From Planctomycetota bacterium (GTDB lineage: Bacteria > Planctomycetota > JACQVV01): 38,487 nt of DNA. A program made the position numbers and the translations under genes. This document shows positions 16,712 to 25,197 of this stretch, piece by piece (the stretch's first letter is position 1; each line of letters starts with the position of its first letter). Where the stretch lies: positions 1 through 38,487 of the forward strand of contig JACQVV010000032.1 of the NCBI GenBank assembly GCA_016209595.1, given 5' to 3'. The notes under the pieces were generated by a model. That model had not been told where the DNA came from. It was given only the letters and a program-made list of their open reading frames with translations, and made no database searches.

Positions 16712-18105
16712 CGCACTACAAGGAAGGGAAGGGCAGGGCCGGCCGGATCGACCTGGAAGCGCTCGAGGCGATGGTCCAGGCGGGCGAGATCGACACCGTC
16801 CTCGCCGTCTTCCCCGACATGTTCGGGCGCTTCATGGGGAAACGGATCACGGGACGGTTTTTCCTCGACGAGATCGCCAGCCACGGGATGCACGCCTGTG
16901 ACTATCTTCTTGCCTGCGACATGGAGATGGACCCGGTCCCGGGCTACGCCTTCACGAGCTGGAAGACGGGCTACGGCGACTTCCACGCGGTCCCGGACCT
17001 CGCGACGCTCCGCGTCCTGCCGTGGCTGGAGAAGACGGCCCTCGTCGTCTGCGACCTCGCGAACGAGGAGACGGGCGCGCCGGTCCCGGTCGCGCCGCGG
17101 CAGATCCTCCGCCGGCAGATCGAGCGCGCCCGCTCCCTGGGGTTCCTCCCGCTGGGGGCCTCCGAGCTCGAGTTCTACCTCTTCCGCGAGACCTACGAGT
17201 CGGCGAAAGAGAAGCGTTACCACGGCCTCGCGACCTACGGCTGGTACATCGAGGACTACCACATCCTCCAGGGGACCAAGGAGGAATGGCTCATCCGCGC
17301 GATTCGCAACGGCATGGACGGCGCGGGCGTGCCGGTCGAGTTCTCGAAGGGGGAGTGGGGGCCGGGGCAGCACGAGATCAACCTGCGCTACTGCGACTTT
17401 CTGGAGATGGCCGACCGCCACGCACTCTACAAGCACGGGGCGAAGGAGATTGCCGCCCTCCAGGGCGTCGCCGTCTCCTTCATGGCGAAGTGGAACGAGA
17501 AGCTCGCGGGTTCCGGCTGCCACATGCACGCCTCGCTCTGGGACCTCGAGGGCAAGCGAAGCCTCTTCGCGGACCCGAAGGCCCCCGGCGGCGCGAGCGA
17601 GATCTTCCGCTGGTGGCTCGGCGGGCTCCTCGCCCATTCCCGCGAGCTCGCCCTCTTCTTCGCCCCCTACGTCAACTCGTACAAGCGTTTCCAGATCGGC
17701 TCGTTCGCGCCCACCAAGATCGTCTGGAGCCGCGACAACCGGACCGCGGGCTTGCGGATCGTGGGGCACGGGGACGGGCTCCGGACCGAGAACCGGATGC
17801 CCGGCGCCGACGCCAACCCGTACCTCGCCTACGCGGCAACGCTCGCCGCGGGGCTCGCCGGGATCGAGAACCGCATCGATCCCGGTCCCGCCTTCGAGGG
17901 GGACGCCTACACGACGCCGGGCCTCCCGACCGTGCCCATGACGCTCTCCGAGGCGATCCTGGAGTTCGAGAGGAGCGAGCTCGCGCGGAGCGCGTTCGGC
18001 GAGGACGTCGTGGGCCACTATCTTCACGCCGCGCGGACCGAGGTCCGGAAGTTCGGCGAGGTCGTCACATGCTGGGAGCTGGAACGGAACTTCGAGAGAG
18101 CATGA
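16708..18105 (+). CDS. Glutamine synthetase family ligase (gamma-glutamylamine synthetase-like)
   Basis: 465 residues of the glutamine synthetase superfamily in the PuuA/GlnA-like branch, with no adenylylation loop of housekeeping GS evident. Visible motifs are SELEFYLF (metal-binding Glu at 153 and 155), GPGQHEINL at about 218-226, GSGCHMHASL with His272 and His274, and the Arg-rich FAPTKIVWSRDNRTAGLR region. Such enzymes use ATP to join glutamate to an amine. The start at 16708 overlaps the ALDH stop and gives the expected family length; the frame is open far upstream but antisense-like. Neighbouring oxidising enzymes and an amidase support a gamma-glutamylation catabolic role rather than ammonia assimilation. 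Confidence 0.9.
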   Translation: MTHYKEGKGRAGRIDLEALEAMVQAGEIDTVLAVFPDMFGRFMGKRITGRFFLDEIASHGMHACDYLLACDMEMDPVPGYAFTSWKTGYGDFHAVPDLATLRVLPWLEKTALVVCDLANEETGAPVPVAPRQILRRQIERARSLGFLPLGASELEFYLFRETYESAKEKRYHGLATYGWYIEDYHILQGTKEEWLIRAIRNGMDGAGVPVEFSKGEWGPGQHEINLRYCDFLEMADRHALYKHGAKEIAALQGVAVSFMAKWNEKLAGSGCHMHASLWDLEGKRSLFADPKAPGGASEIFRWWLGGLLAHSRELALFFAPYVNSYKRFQIGSFAPTKIVWSRDNRTAGLRIVGHGDGLRTENRMPGADANPYLAYAATLAAGLAGIENRIDPGPAFEGDAYTTPGLPTVPMTLSEAILEFERSELARSAFGEDVVGHYLHAARTEVRKFGEVVTCWELERNFERA

Positions 18106-18824
18106 GTCTTCCTGTCGTCGGGGTCGTGAGCTACGGGCCCAACGAGAAGTTCCCGGGGCGCTTCCACCTCCCCGTGGGCTACGTCCACGCCATTCGGCGC
18201 GCCCGCGGGCGAGCCGCGATCTTCGCGCCTGGGGATGGACCGCCGGAGGAGATCCTCGATTCCGTCCGCGCGCTCCTTCTCGCCGGAGGGGGAGATCTCG
18301 ATCCGGCAACCTACGGCGAGCGCCGCCACGAGGCGATCTACGGCGTCGACGCGGCCCGGGACGATCTCGAGATCTCCCTCGCGCGCCTCGCGCTCGCGCG
18401 AGGGGTGCCCACGCTCGCGATCTGCCGCGGCTGCCAGGTCGTGAACGTCGCGCTCGGCGGCGACCTCGTCCAGCACCTCGCCGACGTGGTCCCGGGCGGC
18501 GACGCCCACCGGGGCCCGGCCCCGGGAGAACGCGCCCGCCACGCGGTCCGGATCGCGCCCGGGAGCCGCCTCGCCGCGGTCTGCGGAGCGGAGGCGATCG
18601 AGGTCGCCTCTTCCCACCACCAGGCCGCGAAGAGACTCGGCCGCGGCCTCGTGGCCTCAGCCTGGGCCGAGGACGGAACGATCGAGGCCCTCGAATCGCC
18701 CGAGCGGCCGGAGCTCCTCGCCGTCCAGTGGCATCCCGAGGAGACGGCGGGGGAGGACCCTCGCCACCAGAGCCTCTTCGACTGGCTGGTGGAGCACGCG
18801 CGAGGGACGGGCAGCAAGCGTTAG
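18102..18824 (+). CDS. Gamma-glutamyl hydrolase, class I amidotransferase fold (PuuD-like)
   Basis: 240 residues, peptidase C26 family. Nucleophile Cys108 lies in AICRGCQVVNVALGG, with His211 and Glu213 in QWHPEE; SHHQ at 171-174 is also typical. LLLAGGGDLDP near 58-68 matches the family. It cleaves gamma-glutamyl bonds, releasing glutamate and the processed carboxylate, the last step of gamma-glutamylation pathways. The start overlaps the ligase stop (ATGA) and closes the four-gene operon. PuuD hydrolyses gamma-glutamyl-GABA; the true substrate here may differ, given the SDR in place of a PuuB oxidase. Confidence 0.92.
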   Translation: MSLPVVGVVSYGPNEKFPGRFHLPVGYVHAIRRARGRAAIFAPGDGPPEEILDSVRALLLAGGGDLDPATYGERRHEAIYGVDAARDDLEISLARLALARGVPTLAICRGCQVVNVALGGDLVQHLADVVPGGDAHRGPAPGERARHAVRIAPGSRLAAVCGAEAIEVASSHHQAAKRLGRGLVASAWAEDGTIEALESPERPELLAVQWHPEETAGEDPRHQSLFDWLVEHARGTGSKR

Positions 18825-18919
18825 CGCCTACCCGCGTTTGACTTCGCAGGGTCGCGGGGTACTCTTCTGTCCCCCTTCACGGGCCTGGACCCTGTCCATC
18901 GCTTGCGAAGGAGGAGTTC

Positions 18920-19369
18920 ATGGGGAACGAAACGACGCGAAGGCGGAGGCGGGTCGTCTCCACGAGCGGGACCGTGACCGAGACGAAGCACTCGGCGAGG
19001 ATCGACGTCCGGCTGGAGCGGGAGCGGCAGCTCCGGAAGGAGTACGAGAAACGTCGCGCGAAGCAGGAGGCGAGGCTCGTCCGCGAGAAGGCGGTCTCCG
19101 AGCAGCTCCGGCTGGAGATCGAGAGCCTGGTGGGCGAGCGAGAGGGCGCGGAGAAGGCGCGCGCGGATCTCGAGTCGCGGGCCTCGGCGATGAAGACCGC
19201 GATCACCACGCTGCGCGGCAAGGCCGAGACCCTCGCGGTTGAGAACGAAAGGCTCAAAGAGCGGCGGGGGCATCTGGAGGCGGAAGTCGAGCGCCTGGAA
19301 ACGCTCCGCCGCGATTACCTGGGGACGATCCAGAAGATTCTCGACCGGAAGGGGGAGCTCCGGGTGTAG
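18920..19369 (+). CDS. Coiled-coil protein of unknown function
   Basis: 149 residues, very rich in Arg, Glu and Lys. After a basic, Thr-rich head (residues 1-25), residues 30-148 show a near-continuous heptad pattern, so a long coiled coil is expected. No signal peptide, membrane helix or catalytic motif is seen. AAGGAGGAG lies about 5 nt upstream of the ATG, a strong ribosome-binding site. It converges with the HEAT-repeat gene, leaving 13 nt between stops. No family is recognised; a structural or scaffolding role is only a guess. Confidence 0.75.
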   Translation: MGNETTRRRRRVVSTSGTVTETKHSARIDVRLERERQLRKEYEKRRAKQEARLVREKAVSEQLRLEIESLVGEREGAEKARADLESRASAMKTAITTLRGKAETLAVENERLKERRGHLEAEVERLETLRRDYLGTIQKILDRKGELRV

Positions 19370-19382
19370 CCGGCCGGAGCCG

Positions 19383-21299
19383 CTACTCCTCCCGGAGGGA
19401 TCCCAGGACCCGCGCGACTTCCTCGCGGACCCAGGGAACCGGGTCCTCGCGATGCGCTTCCAGCGCCTCGATCACAGTGACGAACGGCGGGTCCTGGAGC
19501 GCACGCGCCGCCTCGAAGCGGCGGGCCGGGATGTCCAAGGAGAGGGCCGCCATCGCCTCACGAACCTGGGGCCGGTGCGAGTCGATCCACCAGGCCTCCC
19601 AGGCGTGGACGTCACTGCCGCCGTCAGGCCGCTCTTGGAGGAGCTCGTCCAGGGCGGCTCGGCGTAGGAGCTCGTCCGCGTGAGAGAGCGCCAGGACCAG
19701 GCCCTCGGTGCCGAGCTCGGCGCGGGCCTTCTCCCGAATGCGGCCCTGCGAGTCGAAGAGCGCCGGAACGAGGGCTCGCTTCGCGCGCGGGCCGCCTAGT
19801 TTCGCGAGGAGCTGCACGGCGTAGAATCGTCTGGTGACGTCCGAGCTTCCGAGGCCCGCGGCAATCACCTCGGTAGAATCGTGTGAGGGGTGCTCCAGGA
19901 GCCACTGCGCCGCGAGCTCGTAGACTTGCGTATCGGGGTCCCCGAACGCTTTCGCGATCGCGGCGGCGGACTTCGGCCCCGGAATGCGCGCGAGAACCTG
20001 AACGGTCAGGAAACGCTGCGACGGGCCCGCCGAGTCGAGGCAAGGGGCGACTCGATCCGCAAGCTCCTCGGGAAGCAAACTCTCTCCGTCGATGTTGGCG
20101 AGTTCCTCCAGAGCGTGACTCCGGATCGCATCGGAAGGTACCGCGAGGGCTTTCCCGAAGAACTCGATCGCCCGTCGAGGAGCCATCCGGACGAGCGCCT
20201 CCAGCGCGAGCATCCTCAGTTTCTCATCACCGGACTCAAGGCGCCGCTCCAGGTTCGGAATTGCCTCTTCGCCCGCCGAGCGGGCGAGCCCTGCAATGCC
20301 GATCGCCGCGGCGTTCGGGTCAGGGTCCCAGATGAGGTCCTCGTAGAGGCCGGCGAGGCTGGGATCGGAGAATCGCCTGGATTCACGAAGCCGTGCGAGC
20401 GCGCCCTGCCGCGCGGAGGGATCGGCGCTCGCGAGACCTCCGCGCAGGCCGGGCAGTTCCCGCTCCACCTCGTCGGGAACCAGGACCCTCCACTCCAGCG
20501 CCGTCCAGATCCGCTCCGCGCGGCTCCTGACTTCCAGGTCGTCGCTCTCGGCAAGGCGCTTCACCTCGTCCGCCACGGGGACGCCGCGCTCCTCGAGGAG
20601 CTTCGTTGCCGCCTCGCGCTCGTCCCACGAATCCGAGGAGAGGTCTTCGAGCGCCCGTACGAGCCTCGCCCGCTCTCCGCCGGCCGCCTCGTCCGCGCCG
20701 GCCAGGAGGGGGAGCTCGGCGACGCGCTTCTCGACGGCGACAACGATGTGGAACCCGGCCCCCGTTTCGACCACCCGCGCGGGATCCCCGGGCTCCAGGG
20801 CGAAGGCCGCCGCCTCGAAGGCGGGGACGGTCTGGCCACGGCGGATGAAGCCGAGGTCTCCGCCGCGCGACGCCGAACGGGCCTTCGAGTACGACTCGGC
20901 GAGATACTCGAAGTCCGCTCCGTTCGCCAGGTTCGCCTGGATCCGTTCGGCCTCGGCCCGATCGGTCACGAGGATGTGGCGGACGCGGACCTCCTCTCGC
21001 GCCGTGGCGATGAGCGCTTCCAGGGCGGTCGCGAGCTCGGCGCCCGCTTCCTCGCGGAGCCGGACGAGGGGGCCGAGCGACTCCCGACCGAGCTGGAGCA
21101 GCGCGCGCCGGGCCGCTTCTCGGGCCGGCCAGTCGGGCGAGAGGAGCTCCTCGGAGAGCTCGGCGACGCGGGCGACGAGCGACTCGCCGGAGAGCGCGGG
21201 CTCCGGCGGCAGGAAGGGATCCTCCGCGCGGAGCTCGCCCCCCGCGAGGGCCATGAGAAAGGCTAGAACGAGGAGACGGTTCCAGGGTGCTACGGACAT
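19383..21299 (-). CDS. Secreted parvulin-type peptidyl-prolyl isomerase with HEAT repeats
   Basis: 638 residues. A signal peptide (about 1-25, ending GGELRA) precedes a short helical region. A parvulin (PpiC rotamase) domain spans about 104-191, with VRHILV (His108), GGDLGFIRRGQTVPAFEAAAF and GFHIVVAVEKR (His184), matching SurA/PrsA-type foldases. The remainder (about 205-630) is helical with repeated EAIPNLERRLES- and AALDELL-type segments, read as HEAT repeats. The start at 21299 is chosen because GAGGAG lies 9 nt upstream; an ATG 9 nt earlier sits directly against that site. It is probably periplasmic. It is divergent from the PDZ/repeat protein (48 nt apart), suggesting shared regulation and perhaps assisted folding. 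Confidence 0.85.
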   Translation of the reverse strand: MSVAPWNRLLVLAFLMALAGGELRAEDPFLPPEPALSGESLVARVAELSEELLSPDWPAREAARRALLQLGRESLGPLVRLREEAGAELATALEALIATAREEVRVRHILVTDRAEAERIQANLANGADFEYLAESYSKARSASRGGDLGFIRRGQTVPAFEAAAFALEPGDPARVVETGAGFHIVVAVEKRVAELPLLAGADEAAGGERARLVRALEDLSSDSWDEREAATKLLEERGVPVADEVKRLAESDDLEVRSRAERIWTALEWRVLVPDEVERELPGLRGGLASADPSARQGALARLRESRRFSDPSLAGLYEDLIWDPDPNAAAIGIAGLARSAGEEAIPNLERRLESGDEKLRMLALEALVRMAPRRAIEFFGKALAVPSDAIRSHALEELANIDGESLLPEELADRVAPCLDSAGPSQRFLTVQVLARIPGPKSAAAIAKAFGDPDTQVYELAAQWLLEHPSHDSTEVIAAGLGSSDVTRRFYAVQLLAKLGGPRAKRALVPALFDSQGRIREKARAELGTEGLVLALSHADELLRRAALDELLQERPDGGSDVHAWEAWWIDSHRPQVREAMAALSLDIPARRFEAARALQDPPFVTVIEALEAHREDPVPWVREEVARVLGSLREE

Positions 21300-21347
21300 C
21301 TCTATCATCTCCTCTCGAGATTCTAGACCGCGTCCCCGGGGAAAACC

Positions 21348-23615
21348 ATGAACCGCACGTTTCGACTTGCCGCCCTGCTCTTCCTCTTCTCTCTCCCGGC
21401 CTCGGCCCAGGAGTCGGACGCCCGGATGGACGATCTCTGGAAGCTCCTCGGCGTGGCACCGGGCGCGGTCGCGGGGGCGCCGCGGCCGTGGCTCGGCGTC
21501 GGGATCGAGGACTCGGCGGATCCGGCAGGCGTGCGGCTCACATCGGTCGTCCCCGACTCGCCCGCCGCGAAGGCGGGGCTTGCGGCCGGCGACGTTCTCG
21601 TCCAGTGGGCTGGGACGGCGCTCGCCGGCGAAGGCGGCCCCTCGAAGGCGCTCCTCGCGGCGGTCGGCGCGGCCAAGGCGGGCGACGAGGTGACGCTCGT
21701 CTACGTGCGCGAGGGGAACCGCGCCGAGGCGAAGGTGGCCCTCGTCGCGCGGCCCGAGTCCGGTGTCCGGAGCCGCGAGCACCCGGAGCTCCCGGCGCCG
21801 GCCGATGGCGTCCCCTGGGACAAGACCGTTTTCGGAGGCGACACCGCGGATCAGAACCTGCGCGTCCTCGCCGAGGTCGCGCGGACCGCGACCTACGCCG
21901 ACGACGGCGGCGCCTTCGGGAGCTCCCCGCCCAACCCCTTCCGGCTGACCGAGGTGAACTACCTCCTGGAACATCCGCTCCACCTCCCGCACGTGGCCCG
22001 CGGGATGGCCGAGGAGGTGAGGAAGGCCGAGGAAGCAGGCGACCTCGCGGCGCTGCTCGCGGCCTTCGCCGCACGGCTCGATCTTCCGATCGAACGGACG
22101 CCGGCTCCCGCAACGCTAGCGAAGCTCTCGCTTCTCGTCGTGGCCCTGCGAGACCGGCTCGCGGAGTCCAACGCTTCGCGCGGCAAGATCCTCAAAGATC
22201 TCTGGCAGGAGGAGCACTGGGAGATCCTCGAGATCGGCGGGAAGATCCTTACCGAGTCGCTCGAGACCCACGAAGGTCGCCTCTTCCTCGACTCCGCGCT
22301 CCGGCTGGTGAATGGGGGTCTCGCTCCGATATTCCAGGAGGGAGAGAAGACCGCGGCGCTTCTCTTCGCGAACCTCGGGGCGCTCTCCCGGGGCGAGGTC
22401 GAGAACGATCTCGTCCCGGTCGCCGCCGCCGATCCGATCGTGGGGGTCACGGGGACAGTCCTGTTCAACGACGAATGGGAGGGAGTGGGCCGGATCGTGG
22501 TGGGAGGCCCCGAGGCGAACCGCTACGCCGGGAAGTTCGCGATCGTGATCGACGTCGGAGGCGACGACGTCTACCAGGACGTGCAAGCGCCGAACGGATG
22601 CGATTCGATTGTCCTCGACCTCGCGGGGAACGACTTCTATTCGAACGGCTCCCGCGGCCAGGGGTACGGGCTCCTCGCCTCCTCGTTTCACGTCGATCTC
22701 GCGGGGAACGACGTCTACCGCGGCGCGGACGAGGTCCAGGGAGTCGGAGTCCTCGGCGTGGGCGTGCTCGCCGACCTCGCGGGGGACGACCTCTACGCGG
22801 CCGATCGCGTCGCGCAGGGCGGCGGCGTCTTCGGGATCGGGATCCTCCTCGACGTCGCGGGGATCGACCGCTATTCGGCCCACCAATTCGCGCAGGGGTT
22901 CGGCTTCACGCGCGGCTTCGGGGCGATCGTGGAGCGCGCGGGGAACGACGTCTACACCGCCGGCGGGAAATACGAGGACTTCCGCGAACCGGGGGTCGCG
23001 ACAGCCTCGCTCTCCCAGGGCTTCGGGTTCGGCCTCCGGCCCTGGGACACACGGAACTGGGGCTCCTCGGGCGGAATCGGGGCGATCTTCGACTACGCCG
23101 GCCACGATCTCTATCACGGCGATTACTTCTGCCAGGGCTCGAGCTACTGGTACGCGCTCGGGGTCCTCTACGACGCGGCCGGACGCGACCGCTACGTCGC
23201 GAGCCGCTACAGCCAGGGGGCGGGGATCCACCTTTCCGTGGGTGTTCTTCTCGACGCCGAGGGGGACGACCATTACGCCACCCCCTCGATCGGAGTCTCG
23301 CAGGGGTGCGGCCACGACCTCGCGGCCGGGATCCTCGCCGACCTCGCCGGCAACGACACCTATGTCTCGGGGTCGCTCGCCCAGGGGGCGGGAAACGACA
23401 ACGCGCTCGGGGTCCTGGTGGATCTCTCGGGAGACGACCGGTATCAGGCGCGCGGGCAGAGCCAGGGGCACGGGACGTACCTCGAAGCCCGCGGCTTCGG
23501 GAGCCTGGGGCTCCTCCTCGACGGCGGCGGCGCCGACCGCTACGACCTGGGCGGGGAGGACGGCAAGGAGGTCGCGCGGGAGCGCTGGGGGTACTGCCTC
23601 GATCTCACGCGCTGA
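21348..23615 (+). CDS. Secreted PDZ protein with Gly-Asp-Tyr repeats
   Basis: 755 residues. A signal peptide (about 1-20, cut after ASA) is followed by a PDZ domain (about 46-135; PRPWLGVGIED, SPAAKAGLAAGDVLVQ). A helical middle region (about 150-375) comes next. The rest (about 380-745) carries twelve copies of a G-x-D-x-Y core such as LAGNDVY, LAGDDLY and VAGIDRY, mostly with QGxG between copies, with a period of roughly 22-35 residues. The motif recalls RTX calcium-binding nonapeptides, but the period is too long, so a beta-helix-like fold is a guess. It is divergent from the parvulin-HEAT gene. No catalytic residues are recognised. It may be a cell-surface or periplasmic structural protein. 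Confidence 0.85.
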   Translation: MNRTFRLAALLFLFSLPASAQESDARMDDLWKLLGVAPGAVAGAPRPWLGVGIEDSADPAGVRLTSVVPDSPAAKAGLAAGDVLVQWAGTALAGEGGPSKALLAAVGAAKAGDEVTLVYVREGNRAEAKVALVARPESGVRSREHPELPAPADGVPWDKTVFGGDTADQNLRVLAEVARTATYADDGGAFGSSPPNPFRLTEVNYLLEHPLHLPHVARGMAEEVRKAEEAGDLAALLAAFAARLDLPIERTPAPATLAKLSLLVVALRDRLAESNASRGKILKDLWQEEHWEILEIGGKILTESLETHEGRLFLDSALRLVNGGLAPIFQEGEKTAALLFANLGALSRGEVENDLVPVAAADPIVGVTGTVLFNDEWEGVGRIVVGGPEANRYAGKFAIVIDVGGDDVYQDVQAPNGCDSIVLDLAGNDFYSNGSRGQGYGLLASSFHVDLAGNDVYRGADEVQGVGVLGVGVLADLAGDDLYAADRVAQGGGVFGIGILLDVAGIDRYSAHQFAQGFGFTRGFGAIVERAGNDVYTAGGKYEDFREPGVATASLSQGFGFGLRPWDTRNWGSSGGIGAIFDYAGHDLYHGDYFCQGSSYWYALGVLYDAAGRDRYVASRYSQGAGIHLSVGVLLDAEGDDHYATPSIGVSQGCGHDLAAGILADLAGNDTYVSGSLAQGAGNDNALGVLVDLSGDDRYQARGQSQGHGTYLEARGFGSLGLLLDGGGADRYDLGGEDGKEVARERWGYCLDLTR

Positions 23616-23618
23616 GCG

Positions 23619-23975
23619 CTACGATTCGTCGCCCGTCTCGTCCTCGTCAGGCGACGGGTCGTAGACGTCCTCGCCACGCACGCGCATGAACCCCCGGATG
23701 AGGAGCGCCACCTCGCGGCGGAGCCGCTCGGCGAGCGGGAGGAGGCCCTCCCGGCCCATCCGCCGGACGTAGGTCACGAGCTCCTCCTGGCCCAGTCGAT
23801 CGGCGAGATCGAGGACCCCCTCGTCGGCCCGGAGTTTCTCCGCGAGGCCGGCGAGAGACCCCATGTCGCCCTCGAGCCGCACGATCATTCCCTCCAGGAC
23901 CTCCACGTCCTGGATGAGGCGGTTCTGGATCTCGCGGAGCTCGTCGAGATCTTCGAGGTCGTAGCCTTCGAGCAT
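23619..23975 (-). CDS. Small acidic-tailed protein of unknown function
   Basis: 118 residues from the ATG at 23975, beginning MLEGYDLEDLDELREIQNR. The sequence is mostly helical, with a possible coiled-coil segment (about 10-45) and a strongly acidic C-terminus (SPDEDETGDES). The start is uncertain: GAGG abuts the ATG with almost no spacing, and the open frame runs on to 24245, into the divergent HIT gene. The preceding LEPPDPENPR segment might belong to the protein if a non-ATG start is used. It converges with the PDZ/repeat gene (3 nt apart). No family is recognised. Confidence 0.65.
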   Translation of the reverse strand: MLEGYDLEDLDELREIQNRLIQDVEVLEGMIVRLEGDMGSLAGLAEKLRADEGVLDLADRLGQEELVTYVRRMGREGLLPLAERLRREVALLIRGFMRVRGEDVYDPSPDEDETGDES

Positions 23976-24114
23976 CCTCGGGTTTTCCGGGTCGGGCGGT
24001 TCCAGGAAGTGTAGCCGAAGCCGCCGCTCCGTGAGACCGTCAGAAAAGGTTCGCCTCCGAGGAAAACGAACCGGAGTGATACGATGACTCCCTCGACCCA
24101 CGCGGAGACCGGCC

Positions 24115-24459
24115 ATGAAGGACTGCGTCTTTTGCAGGATCGCCCGGAGGGAGATCCCGGCCAAGATCGTAAGTGAGACCGACCGGATCCTCGCCTTCCG
24201 GGACTTGAACCCCCAGGCGCCGACGCACGTGCTCCTGGTCCCCAAGGAACACGTCGCGAGCGTGAACGACCTCGCGCCCGCGCACGCGGGGCTCGTCGGA
24301 GAGCTCGTCCTCGCGGCGAGGGAGATCGCCGCTGCCGAGGGAGTCTCCGAGTCCGGTTACCGGCTGGTCCTGAACGTGGGCGCCGGCGCCGGGCAGTCGG
24401 TCTTCCACGTCCACCTGCACCTCTTGGGTGGCCGGAACTTCGGCTGGCCGCCGGGGTAA
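24115..24459 (+). CDS. HIT-family nucleotide hydrolase (HINT type)
   Basis: 114 residues, full length for HINT/PKCI-type HIT proteins. The N-terminal CVFCRIARREIPAKIV contains Cys4 and Cys7, and the histidine triad is FHVHLHLL with His98, His100 and His102. The substrate region GYRLVLNVGAGAGQSV is typical. These enzymes hydrolyse AMP-lysine or aminoacyl-AMP phosphoramidates and act in the cytoplasm. The upstream region contains a GGTTCG/CGAACC inverted repeat (24048-24072). A hemerythrin-like gene follows 43 nt downstream and may be co-transcribed, without obvious functional link. Confidence 0.95.
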   Translation: MKDCVFCRIARREIPAKIVSETDRILAFRDLNPQAPTHVLLVPKEHVASVNDLAPAHAGLVGELVLAAREIAAAEGVSESGYRLVLNVGAGAGQSVFHVHLHLLGGRNFGWPPG

Positions 24460-24502
24460 GTATCTCCACTCCCCGGAAGAACCCGCGAGGAAGAACGGGT
24501 CA

Positions 24503-24940
24503 ATGAGTGACGCCACAGGCAAGCGGCACCCCGGGCTCGTCTCATTCTCGCGGGAGCACCACCACGGTCTCGTCCAGGCTCGGCGGCTCCTTGCCGCGGC
24601 GGGGGGGGAGCCGCCGGAGCGACGGGCGGCCCTCCGATCCTTCCGCGATGCGTGGGAGGACACCATTGCAAGCCACTTCGCGGACGAGGAGGCGCTCCTC
24701 CTTCCCCTCGTCGAGTCCGAGGAGCTCCGGAAGCGGCTCCAGACCGACCACGAGGCGCTCCGGAAGATGGCCGCCGCCTGCGCCGCGTCGAGCGATTCCT
24801 CCGACCCCGACGGGGATCTCCTCGCCTCGCTTGGCGAGGCGCTCCGCTCTCACATCCAGTGGGAGGAGCGCGTGCTCTTTTCGGCGATAGAGAAGACCGC
24901 GGGCGAGGCGGTCCTCGCGTCGCTCGCCGGGCGACGGTAG
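24503..24940 (+). CDS. Hemerythrin-like HHE-domain protein
   Basis: 145 residues with a four-helix hemerythrin HHE pattern. Candidate di-iron ligands are His19-21 (SREHHHGL), His58 with Glu62/63 (IASHFADEEALLLP), His83 (TDHEAL), and His117 with Glu121 (RSHIQWEERVLF). Proteins of this type bind oxygen, sense redox state, or help with iron-sulphur repair or NO stress. The start at 24503 follows GAGGAAG about 10 nt upstream and begins where family similarity begins. Given the Fe-S-rich respiratory operon further along, a redox-stress role is possible but not shown. Confidence 0.88.
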   Translation: MSDATGKRHPGLVSFSREHHHGLVQARRLLAAAGGEPPERRAALRSFRDAWEDTIASHFADEEALLLPLVESEELRKRLQTDHEALRKMAAACAASSDSSDPDGDLLASLGEALRSHIQWEERVLFSAIEKTAGEAVLASLAGRR

Positions 24941-24996
24941 CCCGCCGTGGCAAGGACTCGGGAGCGCCGGCGAGATCGGGCAAAGTCGACCGCACT

Positions 24997-25012
24997 GCGG
25001 GAATATTCCCGC
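24997..25012. promoter_or_regulatory. Perfect 16-bp palindrome
   Basis: GCGGGAATATTCCCGC reads identically on both strands, in the 257-nt gap between the hemerythrin gene and the secreted-protein gene. Its AT core with GC flanks fits an operator for a dimeric regulator. There is no T-run on either side, so a terminator is less likely. The rest of the gap shows no supported gene. Confidence 0.4.
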
Positions 25013-25197
25013 GGAGGGCCGGAGGGCGATCGGAACCGGGTACGCGTCGTTCCCCGTCGAGCGAGGCCGCGCGCCGGGCCCTACGCGGGGCGGCGCGATT
25101 CCTGGCCAGCGGATCGACCGGAACGGCGTTTGCCGCACTCCCGGCCCCGGCGGGGAAAGGGAACCGCCGTTCACGAAAACCAACCTGGAGATCCGTG

